Part shown: positions 46,284-57,806 of the stretch, in pieces
Layout: each line of letters opens with the position of its first letter
Position numbering within the stretch: position 1 is the first letter of the stretch
From: Pseudomonas indica NBRC 103045
Lineage (GTDB): Bacteria; Pseudomonadota; Gammaproteobacteria; Pseudomonadales; Pseudomonadaceae
Assembly (NCBI RefSeq): GCF_002091635.1
Contig: NZ_BDAC01000030.1
Coordinates: forward strand, 1-61,593
Direction of reading: 5' to 3'
DNA: 61,593 bases
Notes under the pieces: generated by a model
What the model was told of the DNA's origin: nothing
The model's input: the letters and a program-made list of their open reading frames with translations, nothing else
The model's database searches: none
Position numbers and translations under genes: made by a program

Positions 46284-46740
46284 AGTGTCGGTCAGCCTTG
46301 AGGTCGCTATCGAAGCGGAGCTGCATTCTGGGGAGAAGGTCGGGCTACGTGCGGGTGGTCTAGTCCGCCCCCTCACCCCAGCCCTCTCCCCAGAGGGGCG
46401 AGGGGGTTGTTCGTGCATCGCCGATGATGCGTGTTGAAATTTAACCTTCTGCTTTCTAAGGCCGCACGCCGGAGCAAAGTGCTTGCACAGACTATCCCCT
46501 CCCCCCGCTGGGGAGAGGGCTAGGGTGAGGGGGCGGAGTGTCGGGTTTGATAGGGGCAAGTCCATTCGTGCATCGCCGAAGCGGCAGAGAACGGCGAATC
46601 GGAAGTTTCGTTTTACCGCCACATTGAAGAGCCCGCACAGACCATCCCCTCTCCCCTTTGGGGAGAGGGTTAGGGTGAGGGGGCGGCGTGTCGGGCAACC
46701 TCGAGGGCCATTATCGAAGCGACAGAGCTACGTTCTGGGA
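46284..46740. repeat. Cluster of palindromic repeats
   Basis: Three copies of a palindromic module with the core CCCTCTCCCC...GGGGAGAGGG and an arm CCCTCACCCTAACC: at 46365-46406 (one orientation) and at 46494-46536 and 46644-46686 (opposite orientation, starts exactly 150 bp apart). A second repeated stretch beginning GTGTCGG and ending TTCTGGG occurs at 46286-46333 and 46689-46739. The last copy enters the 3' end of the DUF559 gene. No gene lies between 46271 and 46727. Confidence 0.8.
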
Positions 46741-47123
46741 TTGGAGGCACTTGGAGCGGAGCTGTGTGCGAACTCTCGGCAAGCCTCGAAAATCACCTCC
46801 AGCACCGTTTCAAAATTCCCCAGCACGTCATGATTGCCGAACCGAATCACTCGAATGCCTCGGCTCGCCAGAAACTCCGAGCGCACCCGGTCCTTCGCCC
46901 GTCCCTCATCGTCATAGTGCTGCCCGCCGTCCAGTTCGACCGCCAGGCGGCAGTCGGCGCAGTAGAAGTCCAGCACGTAAGGTGGGCAGGGATATTGGCG
47001 GCGGAACTTGAAGCCACCGAGCTGGCGGTTGCGCAGGTGGTGCCAGAGCCGGCGTTCGCAGTCGGTCTGGTCGTGTCGCAGGTGCTGGGCGAAGTCGCGT
47101 TGGTCGCGGGTGGCGCGGGGCAT
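46728..47123 (-). CDS. DUF559 domain protein (Vsr-like endonuclease fold)
   Basis: A 131-residue protein of the DUF559 family, which shares its fold with very-short-patch-repair endonucleases. The core is visible: L-W-x-x-L-R-N-R-Q-L-G-G-F-K-F-R-R-Q, Y-V-L-D-F-Y-C (Asp), L-A-V-E-L-D-G-G-Q-H (Glu, Asp, His) and V-I-R-F. The start at 47123 is chosen over a GTG two codons upstream. The C-terminal residues are encoded inside the palindromic repeat cluster. It is an orphan; role unknown. Confidence 0.8.
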   Translation of the reverse strand: MPRATRDQRDFAQHLRHDQTDCERRLWHHLRNRQLGGFKFRRQYPCPPYVLDFYCADCRLAVELDGGQHYDDEGRAKDRVRSEFLASRGIRVIRFGNHDVLGNFETVLEVIFEACREFAHSSAPSASNPRT

Positions 47124-47150
47124 GTTCACATTCCATGTGAAGAGAACAAG

Positions 47151-47175
47151 CCGCCCCTTCGGCGCGAAGGGGCGG
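47151..47175 (-). terminator. Hairpin terminator after prfC
   Basis: A 10-bp perfect stem CCGCCCCTTC / GAAGGGGCGG with a 5-nt loop, followed on the minus strand by CTTGTTCTCTTC. The T tract is interrupted. Confidence 0.55.
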
Positions 47176-47189
47176 GTGGGTTCAGGCGG

Positions 47190-48773
<1,584 letters not shown>

Positions 48774-49362
48774 GGTGGATGCCTGCTGCGATACGGAGCG
48801 ACGGGGCCCGGCCCCGAGAAAGGGCGCGATTATACCGGCAAACCGCGTCGAGCAGGCAGGCGCCCGGTCCGTTGCCTGGCCGAAGGGGGAACATCGAGCC
48901 GCCAGCCGGGTCTGTCAGAAAGAGAGGGACGGAATGGGAGCGGCCCGGTCCGGACGGGCAGGCCGGAGCGGCTGCGGCCCTCTGTGGCGGGCGTCGTTTC
49001 GTGCAGCATTCCCCACGGTTCGTTGAAGATCGGAAACGGCGGCCCGTCAGGCGACGGACGTGCGTGGCCAGACGGTAATTTTTGATTGATATCGTCGCCT
49101 CATGGTCCTAAAGTTCGCGCCCGAACGTCCATGCTGGAAACGATCCATCCGGCTCAAGTACTGACGACGAGAGGTTGCCGGTTTCGAACCCGCCGACGAG
49201 CATCGCTCGGAGGGTTCGCCGGGACCGGTGATGCTCGGCGACATGCCTTGGGAAGTAGGCGAACCAAAGTGGGGAAACGGATTAGGCGTTCAGGCTTTTG
49301 CAGTTCCGACAGTAGCCACCCCTTCTAACCTTTCGTTTGTTTTGCCCATGGAGCCCCAAAGC
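48774..49362. other. 589-bp non-coding leader region before speC
   Basis: No convincing gene is found. Open frames here are short or are shadows of prfC. A possible promoter (TTGATT at 49083 and TCCTAA 17 bp later) would give a leader of about 250 nt ahead of speC. Inverted stretches such as GAGCATCGCTCGGAGGGTTC / GATGCTC are present around 49197-49235. I see no known riboswitch. Confidence 0.4.
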
Positions 49363-50526
49363 ATGCCTATCCAGGTCGAAGACTATTTCCCGCGCGAAAC
49401 CTTCCAGCGTATGAAGGCCTTCGCCGACCAGCACGAAACCCCCTTCGTGGTCATCGACAAGCAGACCATCGCCAACGCCTACGATCAGTTGGTGACCTGC
49501 TTCCCCTTCGCCAAGATCTACTACGCGGTCAAGGCCAACCCGGCGGTGGAAATCATCGACCTGCTGCGGGACAAGGGCTCCAACTACGACATCGCTTCCA
49601 TCTATGAGCTGGACAAGGTGCTCAAGCAGGGCGTGAGCGCCGACCGCATCAGCTACGGCAACACCATCAAGAAGTCCAAGGACATCCGCTACTTCTACGA
49701 GAAGGGCGTGCGCCTGTTCGCCACCGACTCCGAGGCCGACCTGCGCAACATCGCCAAGGCCGCGCCGGGCTCGAAGGTCTATGTCCGTCTGCTCACCGAG
49801 GGTTCCACCACCGCCGACTGGCCGCTGTCGCGCAAGTTCGGCTGCCAGACCGACATGGCCATGGACCTGCTGATCCTCGCCCGCCAGCTGGGCCTGGTGC
49901 CCTACGGCATCTCCTTCCACGTCGGTTCGCAGCAGCGCGACATCGGTGTCTGGGATGCGGCCATCGCCAAGGTCAAGGTGATCTTCGAGCGCCTGAAGGA
50001 AGAGGACGGCATCGTCCTCAAGATGATCAACATGGGCGGCGGCTTCCCGGCCAACTACATCACCAAGACCAACAGCCTGGAAACCTACGCGGAAGAAATC
50101 ATCCGCTTCCTCAAGGAAGACTTCGGCGACGACCTGCCGGAGATCATCCTCGAGCCGGGCCGCTCGCTGATCGCTAACGCCGGCATCCTGGTCAGCGAAG
50201 TGGTGCTGGTCTCGCGCAAGTCGCGTACCGCCGTGGAGCGCTGGGTGTTCACCGACGTGGGCAAGTTCTCCGGCCTGATCGAAACCATGGACGAAGCCAT
50301 CAAGTTCCCCATCTGGACCGAGAAGAAGGGCGAGATGGAGGAAGTGGTGATTGCCGGCCCGACCTGCGACAGCGCCGACATCATGTACGAGCACTATAAG
50401 TACGGCCTGCCACTCAACCTGGCCATCGGCGACCGCCTCTACTGGCTCTCCACCGGTGCCTATACCACCAGCTACAGCGCGATTGAGTTCAATGGCTTTC
50501 CGCCGCTGAAAGCGTTTTACCTGTAA
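49363..50526 (+). CDS. speC: Ornithine decarboxylase SpeC
   Basis: SpeC decarboxylates ornithine to putrescine. The 387-residue protein is of the eukaryotic-like, fold III type: PLP lysine in Y-Y-A-V-K-A-N-P, S-F-H-V-G-S-Q-Q, G-G-G-F-P, E-P-G-R-S-L and the active Cys in G-P-T-C-D-S-A-D. The start at 49363 (MPIQVEDYF) gives the usual Pseudomonas length; an earlier ATG at 49348 is possible, and neither has a strong ribosome site. The gene has a long leader and its own terminator. Confidence 0.95.
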   Translation: MPIQVEDYFPRETFQRMKAFADQHETPFVVIDKQTIANAYDQLVTCFPFAKIYYAVKANPAVEIIDLLRDKGSNYDIASIYELDKVLKQGVSADRISYGNTIKKSKDIRYFYEKGVRLFATDSEADLRNIAKAAPGSKVYVRLLTEGSTTADWPLSRKFGCQTDMAMDLLILARQLGLVPYGISFHVGSQQRDIGVWDAAIAKVKVIFERLKEEDGIVLKMINMGGGFPANYITKTNSLETYAEEIIRFLKEDFGDDLPEIILEPGRSLIANAGILVSEVVLVSRKSRTAVERWVFTDVGKFSGLIETMDEAIKFPIWTEKKGEMEEVVIAGPTCDSADIMYEHYKYGLPLNLAIGDRLYWLSTGAYTTSYSAIEFNGFPPLKAFYL

Positions 50527-50541
50527 CCGTCGCCTCACGAC

Positions 50542-50567
50542 AAAAACCCGCCATCCGGCGGGTTTTT
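50542..50567 (+). terminator. Rho-independent terminator of speC
   Basis: An 11-bp perfect stem AAAAACCCGCC / GGCGGGTTTTT with loop ATCC, 15 nt after the speC stop. T- and A-rich flanks make it usable in both directions. Confidence 0.92.
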
Positions 50568-50817
50568 GCGTTTATGGGCCGGCCGTCACCGAGGCGATGG
50601 CATGGCGACTGTGTGAGTACCCCTACAAAAAGCTGACAAAAGGCATGGCGGCTTTTTGCCGCAGGGCTTGGAGAGGGCTTCCGCAGTGGGCGGACGAGCC
50701 GAAGCGTCTAGCTGGCGGCTTGCGCGCAAACCCCCAGTTGGCGCGGGCTGCGGCAGAGGTGGAGCGGCGTGTGGTGGACCGCGAAAATGTAAATGACAGT
50801 GTATTGCCATTGTAATT

Positions 50818-50836
50818 GGTAATGATTAGCATCCGC
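50818..50836 (+). promoter_or_regulatory. Fur box ahead of the TonB receptor
   Basis: GGTAATGATTAGCATCCGC aligns with the 19-bp Fur consensus GATAATGATAATCATTATC, with the left arm TAATGAT and central CAT kept. An AT-rich stretch with further NAT-type repeats precedes it. It is 84 bp before the receptor gene. Confidence 0.65.
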
Positions 50837-50919
50837 GCCGCTTCGCTGAGCCTTTGTAACTTCCCGTTACGTCGCCGTTTGCGATGTCGGGAAGTGGCCT
50901 TTTCCACATGGGGACAACA

Positions 50920-53235
50920 ATGACAATCCGTAGTCGCAAGCATCACAAGACGAGCCACCTGGCAGCGCTGGTCGCGGCAGCCATCCCGGCCATGACCCTG
51001 GCCCAGACCGCCAAGACCGGGGACGAACTCAACCTGCCCGAGATGGTGGTGACGTCCAAGGCCGAGGTTCCCTACAAGGCCGACAAGAGCGCCAACCACA
51101 AGCTGACCGAACCCCTGCTGGATACGCCCAAGACCGTCCAGGTGATCAAGAAGGAGATGCTCCGCGAGCAGGGCGCCACCAGCCTGATGGAAGCGCTGCG
51201 CAACACCCCCGGCATCACCATGCAGCTCGGCGAGAACGGCAATACCTCGGCCGGCGACACCTTCATGATGCGCGGCTTCTCCACCCAGCAATCGACCTTC
51301 GTCGACGGCGTTCGCGACCTCGGCGCGGTGGGCCGCGACGTGTTCAACCTGGAGCAGGTCGAGGTGGTCAAGGGCGCCGCCGGCTCCGACATCGGGCGCG
51401 GTGCCGCGTCGGGTTATATCAACCTGATCACCAAGCTGCCGACCCTGGAAGACTCGATCAGCGGCACCCTCGGCTACGGCACCGCCGACAACGCCCACAT
51501 GACCGCCGATATCAACCAGGCTTTGAGCGACCACTCGGCCCTGCGCCTGAACCTGATGCGCCGCGACGGCGGGGTGGACGGCCGCGACTACGTGGAAAAC
51601 AGCAGCTACGGCGTGGCGCCGTCCATCGCCTTCGGCCTGGAGACCGACACCCGCCTGTACGTCTATTCGCAGCACGTGCGCCAGGACAACACGCCGGATG
51701 GCGGCATCCCGACCATTGGCATGAAAGGCTTCTACAGCACGCAAACCAGCGCCGCCCAGGCCGCCCGCCTGAACACCGGCGGCAAGGTGGACCGCGAGAA
51801 CTACTACGGCAGCAAGAGCGACTACGAGAAGGTCGACGCCGACATGCTGACCGTCAAGTTCGAGCACGATCTCGACGACGTGACGACCCTGCGCAACATC
51901 TCGCGCTATGGCAAGAGCAACGTCGACCGCATTCTCACCGGCCCCGCCGGTGGCACGACCGCGCTGAAAGCGACCAGCGCCGATCCGTCCACCTGGACCG
52001 TCGACCGTTCGCGCCAGTTGATCGACCAGGAAAACGAAATCCTCGCCAACCAGACCAGCCTGAACACCGAGTTCACCACCTTCGGCCTGCGCAACAGCCT
52101 GGCCAGCGGTGTCGAGTTCATGCGCGAGAGCCAGCGCAACGAATCGGGCACTACTTCTCGTCAGATCATCGATGGTGTCGATTACGCCGCGGTGCTGCTG
52201 CCGTCGGCCAGCCTATACGACCCCAACCCACATGACGCCATGGGCAAGCCATACAAGACTGGCGTCTACAGTGATGGCACCACCGATACTGCGGCCATCT
52301 ATGTCTTCGATACCCTGCACCTGAATGAGCAGTGGTCGGTCAACGCCGGTGTGCGTTTTGAGCACTACAAGACCGATACCAAAGGGGCCTCGCTGACAGC
52401 CATTTCGGCCACGTCGATTACATATGATTACCTGCTCACTCCCTACAAGCTCAGCGACTCGGGTGATCTGACCAGTTGGAATACCGGTATCGTGTTCAAA
52501 CCGGCGGAGAATGGCAGCATCTACCTGGCTTATGCCAACTCGCTGACCCCGCCTGGTAGCTCCAACTTCGCCCTGTCCAGCTCCGAGAGCAGCGATAATC
52601 AGCCGAATCTCGATCCACAGGAAACCAAGCACGTCGAGCTGGGCACCAAGTGGGATCTGCTGGACGACCGGTTGAACCTGTCGGCGGCGATCTACCGTAC
52701 CGAGAACAGCAACCAGATGTCCTACGACACCCTGAGCGCCACCTACCAGCAGGACGGCACCATCCGGGTCAAGGGGATCGAGCTGGCGGCGGTGGGCCAG
52801 ATCACCAACTTCTGGCAGGTCTCGGCGGGTATCGCCAGCATGGATACCGAGCAGATCGACCAGGTGAGCCGTTCCTCCTCCGGGGTGATCACCGAAAACA
52901 CCGGGGTACGCTGGTCGCCCGACCTGACCGCGACGTTGTGGACCTCCTACACCCTGGGCGACTTCACCCTGGGCGGCGGGGCGCGCTATGTCTCCGAACA
53001 GGATCGCCTGATCGCCAAGGGGGCCGATCGCTCCACCACCAACATGCCGAGCATCCCGTCCTACTGGGTGGCCGACATGATGGCGGCCTACCGTCTCAAC
53101 AAGAACGTCAACCTGCGCGTGAACCTGTACAACCTGTTCGACGAGGAATACATCGCCACCCTCAACAACAGCGGTGCGCGCATGGTCATGGGCGCCCCCC
53201 GTTCGGCGATGTTCACCACCGAATACAGCTTCTGA
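50920..53235 (+). CDS. TonB-dependent siderophore receptor (PiuA/Fiu type)
   Basis: The 771-residue outer membrane receptor has a signal peptide (about 1-30), a TonB-box-like E-M-V-V-T-S near residue 45, a plug domain (T-P-K-T-V-Q-V-I, M-R-G-F-S, V-E-V-V-K-G) and a 22-strand barrel ending in the canonical final aromatic residue (T-E-Y-S-F). The plug resembles the catecholate group Fiu/PiuA, which import ferric catechol compounds and are the entry route of siderophore-type beta-lactams. GGGGA 6 nt upstream decides for ATG 50920 rather than 50908. A Fur box precedes it; piuC follows. Confidence 0.88.
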   Translation: MTIRSRKHHKTSHLAALVAAAIPAMTLAQTAKTGDELNLPEMVVTSKAEVPYKADKSANHKLTEPLLDTPKTVQVIKKEMLREQGATSLMEALRNTPGITMQLGENGNTSAGDTFMMRGFSTQQSTFVDGVRDLGAVGRDVFNLEQVEVVKGAAGSDIGRGAASGYINLITKLPTLEDSISGTLGYGTADNAHMTADINQALSDHSALRLNLMRRDGGVDGRDYVENSSYGVAPSIAFGLETDTRLYVYSQHVRQDNTPDGGIPTIGMKGFYSTQTSAAQAARLNTGGKVDRENYYGSKSDYEKVDADMLTVKFEHDLDDVTTLRNISRYGKSNVDRILTGPAGGTTALKATSADPSTWTVDRSRQLIDQENEILANQTSLNTEFTTFGLRNSLASGVEFMRESQRNESGTTSRQIIDGVDYAAVLLPSASLYDPNPHDAMGKPYKTGVYSDGTTDTAAIYVFDTLHLNEQWSVNAGVRFEHYKTDTKGASLTAISATSITYDYLLTPYKLSDSGDLTSWNTGIVFKPAENGSIYLAYANSLTPPGSSNFALSSSESSDNQPNLDPQETKHVELGTKWDLLDDRLNLSAAIYRTENSNQMSYDTLSATYQQDGTIRVKGIELAAVGQITNFWQVSAGIASMDTEQIDQVSRSSSGVITENTGVRWSPDLTATLWTSYTLGDFTLGGGARYVSEQDRLIAKGADRSTTNMPSIPSYWVADMMAAYRLNKNVNLRVNLYNLFDEEYIATLNNSGARMVMGAPRSAMFTTEYSF

Positions 53236-53290
53236 TCGCTGTCCTGGCCAGGGAACCCGCGGGTTCCCTGCCTTGCGAGGAGGATTTCGA

Positions 53291-53968
53291 ATGTTGCTGC
53301 ATATCCCCCAGGTACTGAGCCGGGACGAAGTCGCCGCCCTGCGCACCGAGCTGGCGGCCCACGACTGGGTCGACGGCGTACGGACCTCCGGCCCGCAGGC
53401 GGCGGGCCTCAAGCACAACCTGCAATTCCCCGCCGATTCGCCGGCTTTCGCCGGGTTGTCCCAACGGGTCGCCGATGCCCTGGCCCGGCACCCGCTGTTC
53501 GTCTCCGCCGTGCTGCCGCGCCATATCCTGCCGCCGATGTTCAACTGCTACAGCGGCGGCGGTCGCTACGGCAACCATGTGGACAACGCCTTGCAGCGCG
53601 ACCGCTTCAGCGGGCTCCAGGTGCGCACGGATGTCTCTACTACGGTCTTCCTCAGCGAGCCGGACGAATACGCAGGCGGTGAACTGATCATCGAGGACAC
53701 CTACGGCGAGCACGAGGTGAAGCTGGCGGCCGGCGATGCCATCGTCTACCCGGCCACCAGCCTGCATCGCGTCGAGCCGGTCACCGAGGGGGCGCGCATC
53801 GCCGCCTTCCTCTGGTCGCAGAGCTGGGTGCGCGACGCCTGGCAACGCAAGCTGCTGTTCGACCTGGACATGAACATCCTCAAGCTGCGCGGCCAGTTGG
53901 GCGACAGCGAGGAAGTCCTCGGGCTGACCAGCACCTACCACAACCTGCTGCGCCAGTGGAGCGAGTGA
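53291..53968 (+). CDS. piuC: Fe(II)/2-oxoglutarate PKHD-type hydroxylase PiuC
   Basis: The 225-residue protein belongs to the PiuC/YbiX family of Fe2+/2-oxoglutarate dioxygenases. Iron ligands are His96 and Asp98 (N-H-V-D-N) and His159 (S-L-H-R-V-E-P); Arg169 would hold 2-oxoglutarate. PiuC is regularly encoded next to a catecholate receptor, is iron-controlled, and its substrate is unknown. GAGGAGG precedes the start at 53291. The stop is 2 nt before the next ATG. Confidence 0.92.
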   Translation: MLLHIPQVLSRDEVAALRTELAAHDWVDGVRTSGPQAAGLKHNLQFPADSPAFAGLSQRVADALARHPLFVSAVLPRHILPPMFNCYSGGGRYGNHVDNALQRDRFSGLQVRTDVSTTVFLSEPDEYAGGELIIEDTYGEHEVKLAAGDAIVYPATSLHRVEPVTEGARIAAFLWSQSWVRDAWQRKLLFDLDMNILKLRGQLGDSEEVLGLTSTYHNLLRQWSE

Positions 53969-53970
53969 GC

Positions 53971-55092
53971 ATGTCGCGCCAGCCGCCTCTCACCCAGATT
54001 CCCGCGGACATGGTCGCCGCCAGCGACTACGAGCGTTACGCCCTGCCGCGCCTGGATGCCAATGCCCTGGCATACCTGGAAGGCGGCGCGGCGGACGAAC
54101 TCACCTGCCGGGCCAACCTGCAGGCATGGCGGGAGTGGGCACTGTTGCCGCGCATGTTGCGCGACCTGCGCGGCGGCAACACCCGCTGCGAGTTGCTGGG
54201 CGACGCATTGCAGCATCCGATCCTGCTGGCGCCGATCGCCTACCAGCATCTGTTCCATGCCGATGGCGAACGGGCCAGCGCATTGGCCGCTGGCGTCATG
54301 GGCGGTGCGGCGGTGCTCAGCTCCTTCGCCTCGACCCGCTTGGAAGACGTGGCCGAGGCCGCCCAGGGGCCGCTGTGGTTCCAGCTCTACTGGCAGGGCA
54401 ACGAGCAGGACACCCTGGCCCTGGCAGAGCGGGCCGAAGCCGCCGGCTACCGGGCGCTGGTGCTGACCGTGGACGCGCCGGTGGCCGGGCTGCGCAACCG
54501 TGAGCAGCGGGCGGGGTTCCAACTGCCTGCCGGCGTCCGCGCCGTGAACATCGATAAATCCGTGGTGCTGCCGGAGGTGGCCGAAGGCGGCAGCCCGGTG
54601 TTCGATGGCCTGATGGCGGTGGCGCCGCGCTGGGAGGATGTGGCCGGGCTCTGCCGCCACAGCCGCCTACCGGTGCTGCTCAAGGGCATCCTGCACCCGC
54701 AGGATGCGCGCCTAGCCATGGAGGCTGGCGCCGCGGGTGTCATCCTGTCGAACCATGGTGGGCGGGTGCTGGACTCGCAGTGGCCGGCGGTGCGTTCGTT
54801 GCCGGCAGTCCGCGCGGAACTGGGCGAGGGCGTTCCGGTGCTGGTGGACGGTGGCATCCGGCGCGGCACCGATGTGTTCAAGGCCCTGGCCCTGGGGGCT
54901 TCCGCCGTGCTGATCGGCCGTCCCTACATCCATGCCCTGGCCACGGCCGGGGCGCTGGGTGTGGCGCACCTGCTCAAGCTGCTGCGGGAGGAGCTGGAGG
55001 TCGCCATGGCGCTGAGCGGTTGCCGCGAGCTGTCCTGCATTGGCCCCGACCTGCTGCGTCCGGCCTCGGCCGGTGACGGGAAGTACTTGTAA
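53971..55092 (+). CDS. FMN-dependent alpha-hydroxy-acid oxidase (lactate oxidase/dehydrogenase family)
   Basis: A 373-residue enzyme of the LldD/glycolate oxidase family that oxidises 2-hydroxy acids with FMN. Motifs: Y-L-E-G-G-A-A-D near residue 29, L-K-G-I-L (FMN lysine), S-N-H-G-G-R-V-L-D with the catalytic His and Arg, and D-G-G-I-R-R-G-T-D-V and I-G-R-P-Y for FMN phosphate. No membrane-binding insertion of membrane-bound LldD is seen. It starts 2 nt after piuC, so it belongs to the iron operon; this insertion between piuC and the PepSY protein is uncommon. The substrate is unknown. Confidence 0.82.
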   Translation: MSRQPPLTQIPADMVAASDYERYALPRLDANALAYLEGGAADELTCRANLQAWREWALLPRMLRDLRGGNTRCELLGDALQHPILLAPIAYQHLFHADGERASALAAGVMGGAAVLSSFASTRLEDVAEAAQGPLWFQLYWQGNEQDTLALAERAEAAGYRALVLTVDAPVAGLRNREQRAGFQLPAGVRAVNIDKSVVLPEVAEGGSPVFDGLMAVAPRWEDVAGLCRHSRLPVLLKGILHPQDARLAMEAGAAGVILSNHGGRVLDSQWPAVRSLPAVRAELGEGVPVLVDGGIRRGTDVFKALALGASAVLIGRPYIHALATAGALGVAHLLKLLREELEVAMALSGCRELSCIGPDLLRPASAGDGKYL

Positions 55093-55197
55093 ATAAAGCG
55101 TAAAACAAGGCGCTCAGGCGCCAAATGCAAGGACTTCTCAAATAGAATTACGTCGCAACGATGGCCGTGGCGGCTGTCTCGTGTCAGGTGTACCGCC

Positions 55198-57729
55198 TTG
55201 TTCAAGAAAACCCTGTTTCAACTGCACTGGCTGTTCGGCATCAGTGGCGGGCTGGTTCTGGCCCTGATGGGCGTGACCGGTGCGCTCTATTCCTTCCAGG
55301 ACGAAATTCTCCGGGCGCTCAACCCGGACGTGCTGCGCGTCGAGGCGGGCGACCGCGCCGTTCTGCCACCGGCTGAGCTGGTGGCGAAGATCGAGTCGGC
55401 CACCGGCGACAAGGTCGGCGGCCTGTGGGTCGAAACCTCCAGCGGCAACGCCGCCCGGGTGTTCTTCGCGCCGCCACCGGGCGAGCGCCGCGGCCCGGTC
55501 CGCTATTTCGACCCGTACACCGGCGATCTGCTCGGCGACCCTGTGGGGCAGGACTTCTTCGGCCTGATGCTGCAACTGCACCGCTTCCTCGCCATGGGCG
55601 AGACCGGCAAGCAGATCACCGCCGCCTGTACCCTGATGCTGGTCTTCTTCTGCCTGTCCGGCCTCTACCTGCGCTGGCCCCGGCAGGTCGGCAACTGGCG
55701 CGCCTGGCTGGCCTTCGACTGGGCGAAGAAAGGCCGCGCCTTCAACTGGGACCTGCACGCCGTGGCTGGTACCTGGTGCCTGCTGTTCTACCTCTGCGCC
55801 GCGCTGACCGGCCTCTTCTGGTCCTATGACTGGTACCGCGCCGGCATGACCCGTCTACTCGGCGATGCCCCGGCCCAGCAAGGCGGCCGTGGCGAGAGGC
55901 CGGGCGCTGGCCGGGAGCGTGCGGCAACCCCCGTGCGGGTGGATTATGCGGCTGTCTGGGACAGCATCCAGCGCGAAGCCGGTCCGGGCCTGAACACATA
56001 CAACCTGCGCCTGCCGCCCCAGGGTGGTCAGCCGGCGACGGTCTTCTACCTGCTCGACGACGCCCCCCACGACCGGGCGCTGAACAAACTCGAACTGGAC
56101 CCGGCCACCGGCGTGGTCTCGCGCAACCAGCGCTATGCCGAGCAATCCTTCGGCGGCCAATTCCTGGCGAGCAACTACGCCTTGCACGTGGGCAGCTACT
56201 TCGGCCTGCCCGGTCGCATCCTGATGACCCTGGCGAGCCTGGCGATGCCGCTGTTCTTCGTCACCGGCTGGCTGCTCTACCTCGACCGCCGGCGCAAGAA
56301 GCGTGCGGTGCGGGCCGCACAGGGCGGAGTGAGCGGTGGCTCGGGCGCCGATGGCTGGCTGATCGGCTTCGCCAGCCAGAGCGGTTTCGCCGAGCAACTG
56401 GCCTGGCAGACTGCCGGGCAATTGCAGGCAGCGGGGCATCCGGTGAGCGTCCGGCCGCTGTCCGGGCTGGACGAGCAGGGCTTGCGTCAGGCACGCCGGG
56501 CGTTATTCGTGGTCAGCACCTTCGGCGATGGCGAAGCGCCGGACAGCGCCCGTGGCTTCGAGCGCCGTCTGCTCGACCGGGCGTTGCGCCTGGACCATCT
56601 GAGCTACGCGCTGCTCGCCCTCGGGGACCGGCAATACAGCCAGTTCTGCGGCTTCGCCCGGCGCCTGCACGGCTGGCTCGACCGTCAAGGCGCGCGCAGT
56701 CTGTTCGCCCCGGTGGAAGTGGATAACGGTGACGGCGGCGCCATCGCCGACTGGCATCGCCAACTGGGCTCGTTCACCGGGACGGACATGGCAGTGCCCG
56801 CCGAACCGGCCTGGACCACCCTGACCCTGCGCGAGCGGCGTCTGCTCAATCCCGGCAGCCAGGGTGGGCCGGCTTTCCTGATCGGCCTGACGGCGGATGC
56901 GCCGCTGGACTGGCGGGCCGGCGACGTCGTGCAGATTCTCCCGCGTCACGGGGATGCGCCGGTGAGCGACTGGCTGGCCCGCTTCGGGCTGGACGGCGAG
57001 GCGCAGGTGACGCTGGACGGGCACGCGCAAGCACTGCGCCAGGCCTTGGCCACACGCGAACTGCCATCCACCTTCAGCCATCTGGTCGGCCTTCATCCGC
57101 AGGCGCTGCTGGAGGCGCTGGTGCCGCTGGCGCCGCGCGACTACTCCATCGCCTCGCTGCCCAGCGACGGCACGCTGGAACTGATCGTGCGCCAGGAGCG
57201 CCGTGCCGATGGCGCCCTGGGCGTGGGCTCCGGCTGGCTGACCGAATACCTGCCCGACGGCGGCAGCCTGTTGGGACGGGTGCGGCGCAACAGCGGCTTC
57301 CACGCGCCGGAAGACAACCGCCCGCTGATCCTGATCGGCAACGGCACAGGGCTGGCCGGTTTGCGCGGGCTGCTCAGGGCGCGCATCGGCGAAGGTCACG
57401 CGCGCAACTGGCTGATCTTCGGCGAGCGCAATGCCGACCATGACTACTTCTGTCGTGAGGAGTTGGAGTGCTGGCGGGCGGAAGGCTGGTTGGCGCGGCT
57501 CGATCCGGTCTTCTCCCGCGACCAGACGGAAAAGCGCTATGTGCAGGATAGCCTGGGCGAGGCGGCGGACACCCTGCGCGCTTGGCTCGACGACGGCGCC
57601 GCGCTCTATGTCTGCGGCAGCCTCAAGGGCATGGCCGAAGGCGTCGACCGGGTGCTGCGCGAATGCCTGGGCGATGCCACGCTGCAGCGGCTGGTGGAGG
57701 AGGGGCGCTACCGGCGGGATGTCTACTGA
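55198..57729 (+). CDS. PepSY membrane / flavodoxin / ferredoxin-NADP reductase fusion
   Basis: An 843-residue inner membrane protein. The PepSY_TM part (about 5-370) has four transmembrane helices ([44 protein letters not shown]). A flavodoxin domain follows (about 385-525, [19 protein letters not shown]), then a sulfite-reductase-like FAD and NADPH domain ([19 protein letters not shown]). Such proteins pass electrons across the membrane and probably reduce ferric siderophores in the periplasm. The start is TTG at 55198 with AGGTG 7-8 nt upstream; no better in-frame start is available. Confidence 0.87.
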   Translation: MFKKTLFQLHWLFGISGGLVLALMGVTGALYSFQDEILRALNPDVLRVEAGDRAVLPPAELVAKIESATGDKVGGLWVETSSGNAARVFFAPPPGERRGPVRYFDPYTGDLLGDPVGQDFFGLMLQLHRFLAMGETGKQITAACTLMLVFFCLSGLYLRWPRQVGNWRAWLAFDWAKKGRAFNWDLHAVAGTWCLLFYLCAALTGLFWSYDWYRAGMTRLLGDAPAQQGGRGERPGAGRERAATPVRVDYAAVWDSIQREAGPGLNTYNLRLPPQGGQPATVFYLLDDAPHDRALNKLELDPATGVVSRNQRYAEQSFGGQFLASNYALHVGSYFGLPGRILMTLASLAMPLFFVTGWLLYLDRRRKKRAVRAAQGGVSGGSGADGWLIGFASQSGFAEQLAWQTAGQLQAAGHPVSVRPLSGLDEQGLRQARRALFVVSTFGDGEAPDSARGFERRLLDRALRLDHLSYALLALGDRQYSQFCGFARRLHGWLDRQGARSLFAPVEVDNGDGGAIADWHRQLGSFTGTDMAVPAEPAWTTLTLRERRLLNPGSQGGPAFLIGLTADAPLDWRAGDVVQILPRHGDAPVSDWLARFGLDGEAQVTLDGHAQALRQALATRELPSTFSHLVGLHPQALLEALVPLAPRDYSIASLPSDGTLELIVRQERRADGALGVGSGWLTEYLPDGGSLLGRVRRNSGFHAPEDNRPLILIGNGTGLAGLRGLLRARIGEGHARNWLIFGERNADHDYFCREELECWRAEGWLARLDPVFSRDQTEKRYVQDSLGEAADTLRAWLDDGAALYVCGSLKGMAEGVDRVLRECLGDATLQRLVEEGRYRRDVY

Positions 57730-57806
57730 CGTGCCGGCACCTGGCTCGTATCCTGCAATCGGCTAAGGTTTCCGCATCCGCCGATCCCATGCAGGAGCCG
57801 CAGTCG

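Noticed and set aside
46284..46740. CRISPR array in the repeat cluster
   Set aside because: Only three palindromic units, in mixed orientation and not uniformly spaced; no cas genes.
50597..50815. 72-codon frame between speC and the TonB receptor
   Set aside because: No ribosome site or family; it runs into the AT-rich Fur region and is followed at once by the regulatory site.
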